Source of the DNA: Cylindrotheca closterium
Lineage: Eukaryota; Bacillariophyta; Bacillariophyceae; Bacillariales; Bacillariaceae
DNA length: 64,000 bases
Direction of reading: 5' to 3'
Assembly: GCA_933822405.4 (NCBI GenBank)
Contig: CAKOGP040000113.1
Location: forward strand, 147,183-211,182
A program made the translations under genes and the position numbers. Shown in pieces: positions 10,255 through 20,500 of the stretch (positions are counted from its first letter, which is position 1; each line of letters opens with the position of its first letter). The notes beneath the pieces are model-generated. The model was not told where the DNA came from. It worked only from the letters and a program-made list of their open reading frames with translations, and did no database searches.

Positions 10255-12135
10255 ATGACACCCAAAACAACATTATGCTTGACAGTTTTAATCGTTGCGA
10301 TGAAAAGCTGCTCCAGTTTTTCACCGTCCGTCAAATATTTACCAACAAGGATCAGTCAATGGAAGAGTGGAAGAAGGTTACCAGTCATTTTCGCTTCGAC
10401 CGCCGATGAAGTAAAGTCAGAGCAACAAAACAAAGACGACGATGAAAGTGAAAACATATTGAAAATTACTCCCAAGAGTGAATTAGTAGCACTGTGCGAA
10501 CAGTTCAATCTATCAACGAAGGGTACAAAGGAAAATTTATTGCAACGATTGCGAGACTTCGCTAAAGACCAAGAGGAAGTCGAGCGGGAACGATTAATGA
10601 AACGAAAGAAGTTAGTGGAAGAAGGATCTGGCGATGATCGAGAAAAATATGAAATCGTTGATGATGAAATCGATGATGACGAGGAAGACGAAGTCTTCTT
10701 TTACTACGGATCCAAAACTACAACTGACAATTCTACCGACAAGAAAAACAAAAAGACAGAAAAAAAGACAGAGGAGATAAGGAGGGACTCTGGGTATGTT
10801 ACTGCCCCGCCTCCAAATGCCGAGATAGGCGAGAATGGAGAAAAAGTGGTCACAATCTACTCTACAAACGAACGGAACGACTTGACAGGCATAGCAGCGG
10901 CACAGCCAGGACAGTCATCGTTTGACCCATTGACGTCGTCGACAAGTGACCCTACCGACGCCCCTTGGGATTCGAATAATCCTAGCAAGACTGAATCTAG
11001 TTCAATGGAGATTGATGCCGCGAAGGATGCAGTTACCGAACTCGTACGAACACTCCTAGCCATGACTGGTTTGCCAGTGTTTATTAACGAACAAGAAGAT
11101 CAGGAGATACAACCAGCGCGAAGATCAAAGTTTGACGCTCCCGCAGAATGCATAGACTTCGATCCTTCCATGGTTCCAACAGAATTGCTCACAAAAACAT
11201 CCAAAAGCCTTCGCACTAGCAGAGGAAAAGTCCTTCGCGAAGTGATTCGTGAGTTCGAATTGAGAGCCATTGGAGATGACGGTACTGCTGTGGACAACGT
11301 GCAACGAGGCGGAGGTCATTACCGACAAGTGACAAGGGTTCGATCTTTCCTAGAAGGATTCCGTCAGGCTGAAGTTCGCAGGCTATCCCGTGAAACGCTC
11401 ACGTTATTGCTTGATAAGCTCGTCGGTGAAGGAATTGAGGGACTTGACATCACGCTGGCATCCATGACGCGTAGCAGTGACGATACTAGTGACGAAGGTG
11501 GTGAGTTGAATGACTCACTGATGGAGTACCTTGATGATACAATTCGGCAACAAGAGAAAAAAGTCGAGCAAATTGTTGATTCGACAAAGAAAATATCCGA
11601 GTTTGAGAGAGCCATGTCACAAGATCCAGAAGACGAAATTGAGAACTTGTGGAAAGTGGAAGACGAAGATGGACAACGCATTGAAACCTTCGACCCCAAC
11701 ATCCCTGAAAATCAACTAGCGCTGCAAGAAGAATATGAAAGGGCTGCCGAAGAGAGCATACCAGCTCCCATCCTTCCTTCTTCAGCGCCCGAAAAATTGC
11801 TACTTCTTCTCAAAATTGTGAGGGAGAGGCTAAAGATTGAGGCCACCTTCTCGCATGATGAGAAGTCTCGGAATTTGAGGGTCCTTGCTTATTGTCTCCA
11901 ACTTAAGACAAATGCCCTGAGGAAAGAGATGATTGCCAAGGAATTCGGGGCATCTTTGGATGGTTTGGACAGCTTTCAGGAGCTAGTAGCAAGTTCCATT
12001 GAGTATGGCGAGAGCACAAGCCACCAACTCCATCCATCAAAAACCGGGGCTCTGAATGTTCCACTTTTGAAAACGATTTTGAAAATCATAAAAGAGACGA
12101 GAAAACAAAATACATATAAAGCCTCAGGACTCTAG
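10255..12135 (+). CDS. plastid-targeted SAP-domain protein, function unknown
   Basis: Single exon of 626 residues from the ATG at 10255. Residues 1-20 make a signal peptide ending CSSF, followed by a basic transit stretch, so plastid import is expected. A SAP helix-extended loop-helix motif (TPKSELVALCEQFNLSTKGTKENLLQRL in two halves) at about 65-95 suggests nucleic-acid binding. Then come a strongly acidic and Lys-rich linker, a Ser/Thr-rich region and a helical C-terminal half with conserved-looking LREVIREFELRAIG and GHYRQVTRVRSFLEGFR. SAP proteins in plastids are found with transcription or nucleoid complexes; that link is inference here. No catalytic motif was recognised. Confidence 0.7.
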   Translation: MTPKTTLCLTVLIVAMKSCSSFSPSVKYLPTRISQWKSGRRLPVIFASTADEVKSEQQNKDDDESENILKITPKSELVALCEQFNLSTKGTKENLLQRLRDFAKDQEEVERERLMKRKKLVEEGSGDDREKYEIVDDEIDDDEEDEVFFYYGSKTTTDNSTDKKNKKTEKKTEEIRRDSGYVTAPPPNAEIGENGEKVVTIYSTNERNDLTGIAAAQPGQSSFDPLTSSTSDPTDAPWDSNNPSKTESSSMEIDAAKDAVTELVRTLLAMTGLPVFINEQEDQEIQPARRSKFDAPAECIDFDPSMVPTELLTKTSKSLRTSRGKVLREVIREFELRAIGDDGTAVDNVQRGGGHYRQVTRVRSFLEGFRQAEVRRLSRETLTLLLDKLVGEGIEGLDITLASMTRSSDDTSDEGGELNDSLMEYLDDTIRQQEKKVEQIVDSTKKISEFERAMSQDPEDEIENLWKVEDEDGQRIETFDPNIPENQLALQEEYERAAEESIPAPILPSSAPEKLLLLLKIVRERLKIEATFSHDEKSRNLRVLAYCLQLKTNALRKEMIAKEFGASLDGLDSFQELVASSIEYGESTSHQLHPSKTGALNVPLLKTILKIIKETRKQNTYKASGL

Positions 12136-12318
12136 GGAGGAACCCCAAATTAGACCGCACTGTTTTCGGTTCTTATCATTTATTGAAACGGAATCTAGTC
12201 TGGCCGAAATGGCATAAAGTATTACAACATATTATGTACCGGTAGCTGCGCTCGGTAGGCTGCAATACAACGACGCAACGGAACACGCACCTCAGCCCTC
12301 ATCAGAAAGGAAATGATC

Positions 12319-12627
12319 CTATGGACTCTTTGGTGGTACTGGGACCTTGGCTGGTGCAGCAGCAGCAGGAGCGTCTCCGTTAGGTCTAGATAGAACCATA
12401 AGTAGTGTTCCAGTGTTGTACTTCATTCCTCCCTTGACACTGTCGTGGATGACGTTCATGAGGTCTACCCAATGCTTTTCGTCTTCCCGAGACATGCGGG
12501 CATATCCCTTGTTACTGATGTAGTTGAAAGCTTCTTCGAAGAAATCGAAGTAAACTCTATTTCCCTGCTCTTCTCTGACGAGGAAGTCACCCTTCTCGAA
12601 TCCGGCGTTGATAGTAGCGATATTCAT
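12319..12627 (-). CDS. small conserved-looking protein, function unknown
   Basis: Frame of 102 residues from the ATG at 12627; a longer frame exists upstream, but it reads through Arg/Phe-rich sequence without a clear presequence. The body (MNIATINAGFEKGDFLVREE, FFEEAFNYISNKGYARM) looks like a compact alpha/beta domain with many aromatic residues. The last 20 residues are Ala/Pro-rich, ending PPKSP, and probably flexible. No signal peptide, membrane helix or known motif was recognised. It lies among several plastid-protein genes, which is not evidence of function. Confidence 0.6.
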   Translation of the reverse strand: MNIATINAGFEKGDFLVREEQGNRVYFDFFEEAFNYISNKGYARMSREDEKHWVDLMNVIHDSVKGGMKYNTGTLLMVLSRPNGDAPAAAAPAKVPVPPKSP

Positions 12628-12904
12628 GGTGTTGATATGGGATGAAAAATGCTGAACAGAGACATCGATGGTTTCGAAATGGATTCGAAATGGATTCGAA
12701 CAAGCCGAAAACGGTCGGCTGACGCGAATCATTTTTCGATTTACGAACAACCGTCAACGACAAAAGCAATGGAGGAATAGAGGCAAGAGGCACCATGCGA
12801 AACAGGCAGAACAATCATCGATCACACTGTCAATTTAACTTGTAGGCGCTAAACGTAATGGTCCTTGTTATGCTGTTATATATCTAAATAGCGTGGTAAA
12901 TATC

Positions 12905-13599
12905 TTACAATTCTTTCGCGGGGGGAAGTTCAATCTCTGTCAACCAAATTTCAAGCGCTTCCTCTACAGTTGAGAATTGGTCTGCTGCTTTTCCAGCGCC
13001 CTTTTTGAGTTTTTTCTGGAGGCCCTCCACTTCCTTTACGAGTGCCTTGTATTTCTTTATTGAAAGTCATCCAAATTCGAATAAGTTTAGTCAGATGGAG
13101 TGAGATACAACTACATCCATCTTGGTATTTGGTTTCTTACCTTCACTGCTGGAAGACTGTCCGGAGAGGTTGTAGAACTTCTTCGGAAGGCATTGGAAAG
13201 TAGGTAGCCTGCTGCTGTCAGGTCCTTCCAGCTACCAGCATCCTCACTGCCAAAGTAGGCCTCTGCTTCTTTGGTGCTTCCTCCCTTCAGTGCCGTTCCG
13301 ACTTCCAACAATCCCTTGACAGCAGTCTTGACGCGTTCATTGTATCTTTGCTTAGCAGAGAGTAAATATGCTCCTCCTGCTGTTGCACCGCCAGACGCAT
13401 TTGCGCTTTCGACAGACATAGCGACTAAAGGAATGAGAGCCATGCTCTCGAAGAAGGATCTTCGCGAGGTTTCGGAAGCATCGACAGTTCCAGCATGATC
13501 TGTCGCTGAAACCTTGGAGGCAGAGTTACGACTCGGAGTGAAGGAAGCAGCTTGAGAACTGAATAGGAATAAAAGTGATAACGTCTTGAGGATCTTCAT
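12905..13599 (-). CDS. thylakoid-lumen helical protein, PsbQ/Psb31-like candidate
   Basis: Exons 13599-13141 and 13054-12905 with an 86-nt phase-0 intron, 202 residues. The N terminus is tripartite: a signal peptide ending QAASF, a transit stretch, then SRRSFFESMALIPLVAMSV with a twin Arg and a hydrophobic core ending SANA, which is a Tat-type thylakoid-transfer signal. The mature part (about 130 residues) is helical and Lys-rich: LLSAKQRYNERVKTAVKGLL, then SWKDLTAAGYLLSNAFRR. The second exon adds two more helices and ends in PPAKEL. Size, signal and helix pattern fit the four-helix extrinsic subunits of photosystem II. The exact subunit is uncertain, but lumenal location is well supported. 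Confidence 0.6.
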
Positions 13600-13821
13600 C
13601 GTTGATTTTTTGTCGATGGTACTGTAGATTAGCTGACAAGAAGATAACCAGAACGTGGTGACATCAAGGTTGAATCTTGGAATGAATGGAACAGGCGGAA
13701 AATGAAGATATTGAAGATATGGTGCAAGTAATGGATCCATTCGACTAACGAAATTCCTGCGCGATTTGGACAACTGAAACTTGTAGAAATGGCATCCGAC
13801 GCGCTGATGAAAGTTTAATGA

Positions 13822-14652
13822 TTATGAAGATATGTTAGCAGCCCTTTCGTTCTTGGCCTTTTCCAAATACGCCTTTTCGAACGCCTTCAATGCCAAATTG
13901 ACATCCTTTGAACCAGTTTCTTCCGCCTTTTCCTTGTTGGTTGGAAGAATCTTTAATAAAAAGGCAGGGAATTTGACGTTGACCACCAAACGACTTTTGA
14001 TCGTAAAAAAGAATGCGGACTCACTGATCTTTTTGTAGACAAGGGTTGTGCGCGAAGAGGTTGATTGATTGTTGCCATTTCCCTTTCCGTCGGATCCAGT
14101 AAGTTTGTTGAAGATCCATACGATCGGTGGCAACCCTTTCACTCTGTTCTCGTCTTGAATCAAGACAAATTCGTAAACTTGATTCTCGTTTGTCGCATCT
14201 CCCATAATACCAATGGAAGCTGTGGATTCCAGTTGGAGACCGGGAAAGTTGATGCCACTTGTTCGGACCTTGATCACGGAATCGGTTTCATAAGGAATCT
14301 TCTGTAGACCTAGTTCCTTGCAAGCGTCTTGCCAAGTCTTCAGGAGGTCAGAAGTCAGCTGGATTTCCTCCAAAGGTCGATCACCACCCGCCGATGCGAG
14401 AAGGTTGCGATTTGAAGTATCTTGCACAAATGAAGCGAGAAATTCATCGGAAACAAACGGTAGAGGACCAGTGGATACAGCTGTTCCTCCATCCAATACC
14501 AGTGTAGCAGTCTCCCCATTGTCATCCTCAGTTGAGTGAAGCGTGATCCGTCTATTGTCCACCTTTCGATAAGAGAACCATGTAGACAAGGTTGGATGAA
14601 ACGAGCACACTTGCGTGGTCAAAAGAAAGCAAGTGAGCACACTGAATTGCAT
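13822..14652 (-). CDS. plastid-targeted protein, possible lipid-binding (DUF1997/SRPBCC-like) fold
   Basis: Single exon; start at the ATG at 14652 (276 residues), since the longer frame starts at a TTG. The signal peptide ends VCSF and is followed by a basic transit stretch. The mature protein has alternating beta-like segments (VIKVRTSGINFPGLQLESTA, SRTTLVYKKISESAFFFTIK, SRLVVNVKFPAFLLKILP) and ends in a long charged helix, a layout like START/SRPBCC domains such as DUF1997. That assignment is a guess from pattern only. It is divergently placed 159 bases from TSR3. Confidence 0.5.
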   Translation of the reverse strand: MQFSVLTCFLLTTQVCSFHPTLSTWFSYRKVDNRRITLHSTEDDNGETATLVLDGGTAVSTGPLPFVSDEFLASFVQDTSNRNLLASAGGDRPLEEIQLTSDLLKTWQDACKELGLQKIPYETDSVIKVRTSGINFPGLQLESTASIGIMGDATNENQVYEFVLIQDENRVKGLPPIVWIFNKLTGSDGKGNGNNQSTSSRTTLVYKKISESAFFFTIKSRLVVNVKFPAFLLKILPTNKEKAEETGSKDVNLALKAFEKAYLEKAKNERAANISS

Positions 14653-14811
14653 TCCCAACCCCTTTCAATGTAAAAATGACAAGATCCTCCAGAACACGAT
14701 GTTGTTGTGCTGCGAATGCGCACTATTCGCGCGAAGATGCCTGTTGACCAGTTGCTGCAATCTGAAATCTTCTGTCTCATTCACATCGAAAATCTTGTTT
14801 CTAGCAACAAC

Positions 14812-15705
14812 ATGGGAAAGAACAAAGGAGGAGGAGGCAACAAACGCGGTGTAAAACAACAGAGGAATGGCAAGAACTCGCATAAGCAGCGCTCCAGATA
14901 TGCAGGAGAAGAATCGACAGACGATGATGTTAGGCGACGAAATGAACAACAACAACAACAACAACAATCACGAGAACTCAAAACAGATCAAGATGGGTTT
15001 TGCCAGCCAGTTAGCGATGCAGAAGCTGCCAAAAAATCGCTACAGGGACTTCGATTGAGAATGTGGGATTTTGCCCAATGCGATCCGAAACGTTGCAGTG
15101 GAGCTCGGTTGGCCCGCCGTGGAATCTTTGAAAAGATGCCCCTCAAGAGTCCTTTTCGAGGCATTGTCTTGGATCCCGAAGCCAAGATTCCTGTGAGTCC
15201 AGCTGATTTGGAGATTTTGGAAAATGCTGGTATGAGTTTGATCGACTGTTCATGGGCGCGTCTGCAAGAAATTCCATTCAAGCAAATGCGATCGGGGCAC
15301 CATCGATTGTTGCCATTCATGGTGGCGGCCAATACTGTCAATTACGGTCGACCCTTCAAACTGAATTGTGCCGAAGCTTGTGCGGCTACTCTTTCCATCT
15401 GTGGAAAAACAGAAGCCGCTAAGGCGGTGATGAACGAGTTTTCGTATGGGGAAGAGTTCCTGTCTCTGAATGCACAAGTCTTTGAAATGTACGCTGCATG
15501 CACAGATGCCGAAGACATTGTCCGAAAGCAGAATGCATGGTTAGAAGAGCAAAATCGACAGGCGGCTGTAGCGCATGATGCTGTAGTCGATCTGCCACCG
15601 AGCGACGATGAATACGACTATGAATCTGATGAAGAAATGCTACTGGATAGTTTCGGGAACTTTGTCATCAAGGACAAGGACGAAGCAAAGGATGGTACAG
15701 CATAG
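14812..15705 (+). CDS. TSR3: 18S rRNA aminocarboxypropyltransferase TSR3
   Basis: Transfers the aminocarboxypropyl group of S-adenosylmethionine onto the hypermodified pseudouridine of small-subunit rRNA during cytoplasmic 40S maturation. 297 residues, one exon, start at the ATG at 14812. A basic N-terminal tail with a short polyglutamine run precedes the catalytic region: LRMWDFAQCDPKRCSGARLA, then FRGIVLDPEAKIPVSPAD, SLIDCSWARLQEIPF and RLLPFMVAANTVNYGRP, all family hallmarks. The domain continues through LNCAEACAATLSICG. The tail is acidic, as in other eukaryotic TSR3 proteins. Confidence 0.93.
   Translation: MGKNKGGGGNKRGVKQQRNGKNSHKQRSRYAGEESTDDDVRRRNEQQQQQQQSRELKTDQDGFCQPVSDAEAAKKSLQGLRLRMWDFAQCDPKRCSGARLARRGIFEKMPLKSPFRGIVLDPEAKIPVSPADLEILENAGMSLIDCSWARLQEIPFKQMRSGHHRLLPFMVAANTVNYGRPFKLNCAEACAATLSICGKTEAAKAVMNEFSYGEEFLSLNAQVFEMYAACTDAEDIVRKQNAWLEEQNRQAAVAHDAVVDLPPSDDEYDYESDEEMLLDSFGNFVIKDKDEAKDGTA
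14945..14968 (+). repeat. AAC/CAA trinucleotide run in TSR3
   Basis: About eight perfect CAA-type units encode a polyglutamine run in the disordered N-terminal tail of TSR3. Length variation between alleles would be in frame. Confidence 0.9.
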
Positions 15706-15995
15706 ACCAATGCGGAGGCATAAATCAAGTAGACGTAGAGAAAAAAGCTGATTCAACTGGGTATATGCCTACCAGTACGTACCAGGTACCTATCAACCCT
15801 ATCGGTACACGCTTGTGTTATTGAGTTTGTTCTGGTGTCTTAGGTTCGAACTGGTCGAAAGTCTGATCGAAAGAAATGAACATTGAACATTATTCAAATA
15901 TGGGCGCGAACTTTTTTTAAAGTTGAAAGTGGTCACACTTCTGTTTTTTCATCTCACAAAAACAGTCACGAAGCACCAAAACCCCCAGTTTCCAT

Positions 15996-17156
15996 CATGA
16001 GTCAAAACAAAGTCCTTTTCGAGCTCTGCAATGCATACAGCAAGGATAACGAAGGCATGACACAAGCTCAGTACATCCGCGACAAAGCACAACCAGCAGG
16101 CAAGTAGAATTTTCCAAGTTTGTCCAGGCGACGAAACCGGAATGGCAAGAAATTGCTGAAAAATTTCGCGAGACCGGAAAATCACCACAGTACAAACGGG
16201 GATCTTACAAGGAAACTGTCTTCAAGAAAGCTGTGGTGCTCTGGGACCTTCAAAACGAGACGGAAAAAGAGTACGAAGAGCCACCGGAAGAAAAAGTTGT
16301 AAGAAAAGCTCGTGGCACCAAGCGCAAGTCGACCAGTCGCTCCAAGACTACAAGGGCCTCTAGAAACACCGAAGACACTAAGAGAAGCACTAAGAGAAAC
16401 ACTGAGAGAAACACTAAAGTCATTGAAGACCATCCACCTCCTTCCCCTCCTACCGCGAAGAAACGCAAAACTCGCCTTTCGCCTAGAATGAAGGAAAACA
16501 AAAATATGGACGCAAATGATGGTGATGATGATGATTCTCCCAATTTTGAAGCCTTGGAGACTTCCTTGGATTCACTCACGGGTGAATTGTATCAAGTTCA
16601 GCTCCACCACAATTCGATGAAGCATGCACTTGCTGAGGCTCGCGAGGCCAACAAAGAACTCAAGAAAGATAAATCGGCTCTTGAAGTCGAGTTGGAAGAT
16701 ATCTCCGATTCCCTTGAGGAAGAATCCGCATGCCTTGGCCAACTCAAAGCTGAAAACAAAAGGCTCCGAGATGAAGCGGCAAAGTGTGCCAATGATGCCG
16801 ATGCCGTGGCCCGTGAGACAGCTACCAACAAGAAACTCAACCAGGAAAATGCTGCCCTCAAGATCGCATTGGAGACTACCAAGAAAGAGCACGACCAAGA
16901 AGTCTCTAAACAAGCGCAGAATCTCGAAGATAAACGCGTGGCCATTCACAAATTTCAACAAGAAATTGCCACTCTCCGCAGTGAGTTAGAGCAGCTTGGC
17001 AAGCTTCATTGTCGCACAACGGAGAGCTTTTCTGTTCAAACCAAATTGTTGCAGGAGCAGTGCAAGACCCTAGTGTCTCCTGAAGCAACTTCTCATGAAC
17101 AGAAAAGCCCAATGGGCGTGGATGACGGTCGCAAAGCAAGAAGAATTTCTCTGTAG
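15996..17156 (+). pseudogene. coiled-coil nuclear-like protein with an apparent frameshift
   Basis: Two open stretches appear to encode one protein. The first starts at the ATG at 15996 (MSQNKVLFELCNAYSK) and runs to AQPAGK, then a TAG at 16105. The coding frame resumes one base back, at 16104: VEFSKFVQATKPEWQEIAEK continues open to 17156. Joined, the product is about 386 residues. A basic Ser/Thr/Lys region (about 95-160) resembles a nuclear localisation tract, followed by an acidic stretch and a long coiled coil (about 180-340). There is no room for a normal intron at the break. A one-base deletion in the assembly, a true pseudogene or a -1 recoding event are the options; the long intact downstream frame favours sequencing error or recent damage. 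No family recognised. Confidence 0.5.
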
Positions 17157-17586
17157 TTTCTTCTTTGCGCACTGTTTGGATTTTCATTTTCGAAGTTCCT
17201 CTAATCTTGGCAAATTTGTTTTGCACTTGTATTGATAAGGCGGTCATAAGGTTCATTCATTTGAGATCCGAGAAGCTTTTGACAGGACCTAAAGTAAGAA
17301 TGAAAGTATTCATTTCTAGCCATCTCTTTTTAAAACACCCGAAAATTTGATTACCCAACCAAGACAAGTATGTAGCACACTTTCCAGCAATACTCTGAAG
17401 CTTAGTCAAAGGGGTCGAAGATTGATCAACATGAACAAGCAAAATGCAATTTTCAAATGGATGATAATTGCTACAGTCAAAACAACTGTGTGTCAGAGAA
17501 GCGAATATGATGGAAACCAGCCGAGTATCACTTCAATCTTCGCCATCCCAATAGATAACTCTTGGTGATTCCTGATATTTAGATTC
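17157..17586. other. intergenic, no gene seen
   Basis: A 430-base AT-rich spacer between two plus-strand genes, presumed to hold the 3' end of the coiled-coil gene and the promoter of the large solenoid gene. No convincing coding or RNA feature. Confidence 0.5.
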
Positions 17587-20500
17587 ATGAACAAGCAGAA
17601 GCTGCAGCTTCGCAGCGATCTGCATGAGTTCTTAGAAAGCAAGCAACAATCGATTCGTCTGTCAACGGACTTGGAGAAAAAACGTTCGGGGTGTGTCGAT
17701 GTCCTGGAAGAAATTGAATTCTTCTTGGTGGCTTGGGCAGAGTTTGAAGATTCTTCCGGTCTTCCTGACCAGCGGCTGAAGCAAACGTTATCATGGATAG
17801 TCTCGGTACTGGGACCCGGAGATCCGCAATTGCGAGATCATTTGTGGGACACTTTGGTGGCCACTGGCGCCAGTACCTCGTGTCGATTGGTGATTCTGGA
17901 CTTTCTCGCTGCTACAATACCCCCGGGTACCAATGAAGATGAGAGATTTGAACTCATTAGAATATTGAAGCAAGTCTTTAACGACGATTCTAACCTTGTT
18001 GGACCTGTGCTGAACTGTATAGATTCCATCTATGAGGCTGGTGGACTGGAGCACCGAGACATCTTTCAATTCGCCCTTGATATGCTTCCAAAGGAACATG
18101 AATCCCGAATTCATCTGATTATCAATTTTCTGGTGAAGCACATTTCAAACGGCAAAAATGCCACAACGGTAGTGGAATCCATACGGGCAGAAATGCAAGC
18201 AATCGAAGAAACGGAATCACCCGAGGCGTTTGTGTTTCCTACATGCCAATTATTCTGTGAATTGTGGAACGTCCAGCGTTCAAAAAGATTCTTCGATATC
18301 TATCTCGATATTTTAGGGGGAGGGAATATGGATGGGGAAGACGACAACTCACAACGTGTTCTAGTTCTTGACATGATTGTTCTGTTACTTGCAGGCGGAG
18401 AATCAACGTATCACTCCATCGTGGAAGGGATTATCGATTCAAATTTAATGGAGAAGTATTTTTCATCCAAGCTACCGTGTTTTTTGTTGTCTGATGGCAT
18501 CTGGAGAGAAGTCAGAACGCCGTTGCTGATTGGAAGCTTAATATCTGCATGTATCACTACGCTGTCATCTCCTTTCCGAACCAGATCGATGGAGAATCTT
18601 GAAAGACACCTAGATACATCAAGGCGGTTCATTTGTCAGGTATTTAGAGCTCTCCGGGACAATGGTAAAGCGTGCAAGAGATTGGCCGTTTCTATGATCA
18701 ATTTGGCGAACGCGGCGAAAGAGACCATCGACTCTGAGAGTGGCTTGTTTGAGAAAAATGACGAAGCTGCAGATGCGATCTACTCTTGTATCTTTGGAGC
18801 GCTGGATACGGCTGTATGGGATGGCTCGGGAGCCATGACATCTACAAAATCTTTCATTAGGAAACACTTACTCAAAACCCTTTCAACTGGGCAGCACAAC
18901 GATGTGACGTTAGAGCAAGTCTGCGCTACTCTTTGTAACTTGGAGCCTAAAGATGACAACAAGGTAGAAAAAAAGGTGCTCTTTCAGCTACTTCAAAGCC
19001 TGTTATTTTCTTCGACTCCTTCGGTCAGCGAAAAGCAAACAATTCAGAAATGTCGTGCTGGATTCCTTTTGGCGTCGTCGATGATTACGAACATTGCAGC
19101 CTTGGACGAGAAATCGATTGCCGCTATTTGGAATATTCTAAAATCTGTGCTGTTGCCTCCAAGCACGAGGATGGTCAACCCTACTATTGGGTTGCAAGGA
19201 CTGGAGGTAGCAAGAAAGCTTTGCGCCAGCACCAAGACGAGCCTATCCTTGAAGAGACAGGTTTTTCACACAGTTACACATATGGTATCCAAAACAAAGT
19301 TGATTCAGTACGCTGCGAACTTCGAAGAGCGCCGTAGGCAAGATGTAGCTCTCGCCTATACGGATCAGGAGGGGGTTTTGAAGTCACCGAGAAAGTCGAC
19401 TAATACTCGAAAAATGGTATTCTGCTTTGATGCCCTCATTCAGGACGATGCCCTTCTCGACTCATCGAACTGGAGAAGTGTCATCGACTATGTTCTAACT
19501 CTTATTGATACTTATCTGGCGATTGGTAGACAGCCCAAGGACTCGGCTCGGTCACAGTCATGGACGCCAAAGCCATGGATTGAAGGTGCCATCGAGCTAA
19601 CGTTGCTAGATATGACAAAACTGAAAATGCCAACAACGAAGAAAAGGGAGCTCCAAGACATGTTGAAGATAGAGATGGGCAAAAGTTTTTCAAATCTACA
19701 CACCCCATCTCGCAACAACAATGAAAAAACGCTTCTTGGAGTGATTCAAAGCATCAAAACTGACGTTGACTTCCAGGAAATCATTCATTCCATGCTTCGA
19801 TTGACTCTATCATTGATAATAAGTCAAGCAATATTGGTTGCAGTGATAAACAACACCTTTGGTCAGTATGAAGGCTTTCTGAATGACCACAAAAATGGTG
19901 TTCCGAAAGAAGCAAGCGACGCACTTCGACTCATTCACTTACAATTGGCCAAGTCATATGATCTAAGGAAAAGATGTAAAACGATTCAAAAGACAATGAA
20001 AGCCATGGTCTCAAGAAAAAGTGGGAAACGGAGTGGGCGCAAGCGTTTGAAGATTTCCAGACTATCAAACAATGAAATGGTACGAAAAATATCATGTGTT
20101 TTGCTTACGTGCACTTTTCCAACTAAATCCTGGTGCACAATTATTTTGCGAGTAGGTTCAATCGGCTGTTGAGAAAGTAGCTTCAATTACACGTTCACTT
20201 TTTTGCCAGGTTCGGGCAGAGATGCTTTGGAATGCTATCACTGATCCGATTCACGACGCCAAATTGATCGAGCTTGTAGATCCTGTGACGGAGAGTCGTT
20301 CCGTTCCTAGTGCAGCAGAGGACGAAATGCCCTTGCTCCATGTTGTGGAAATGAGATTGAAAATTCTTGATCATCTGTTGCTTCATTTTGGCCACTGGAA
20401 GGAGGTCAGTGGCAAGGGATCGCATAAAAATATATTGAAATTGATCTTTGGTAAAGGTCGATATTCAATGATAACTCGATGCCTTCGACTTGCTTCGCAC

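Noticed and set aside
16096..16110. Euplotes-style +1 frameshift at AAG-TAG
   Set aside because: A +1 shift would enter a frame that stops shortly after; the downstream protein is in the -1 frame, so this mechanism does not fit.
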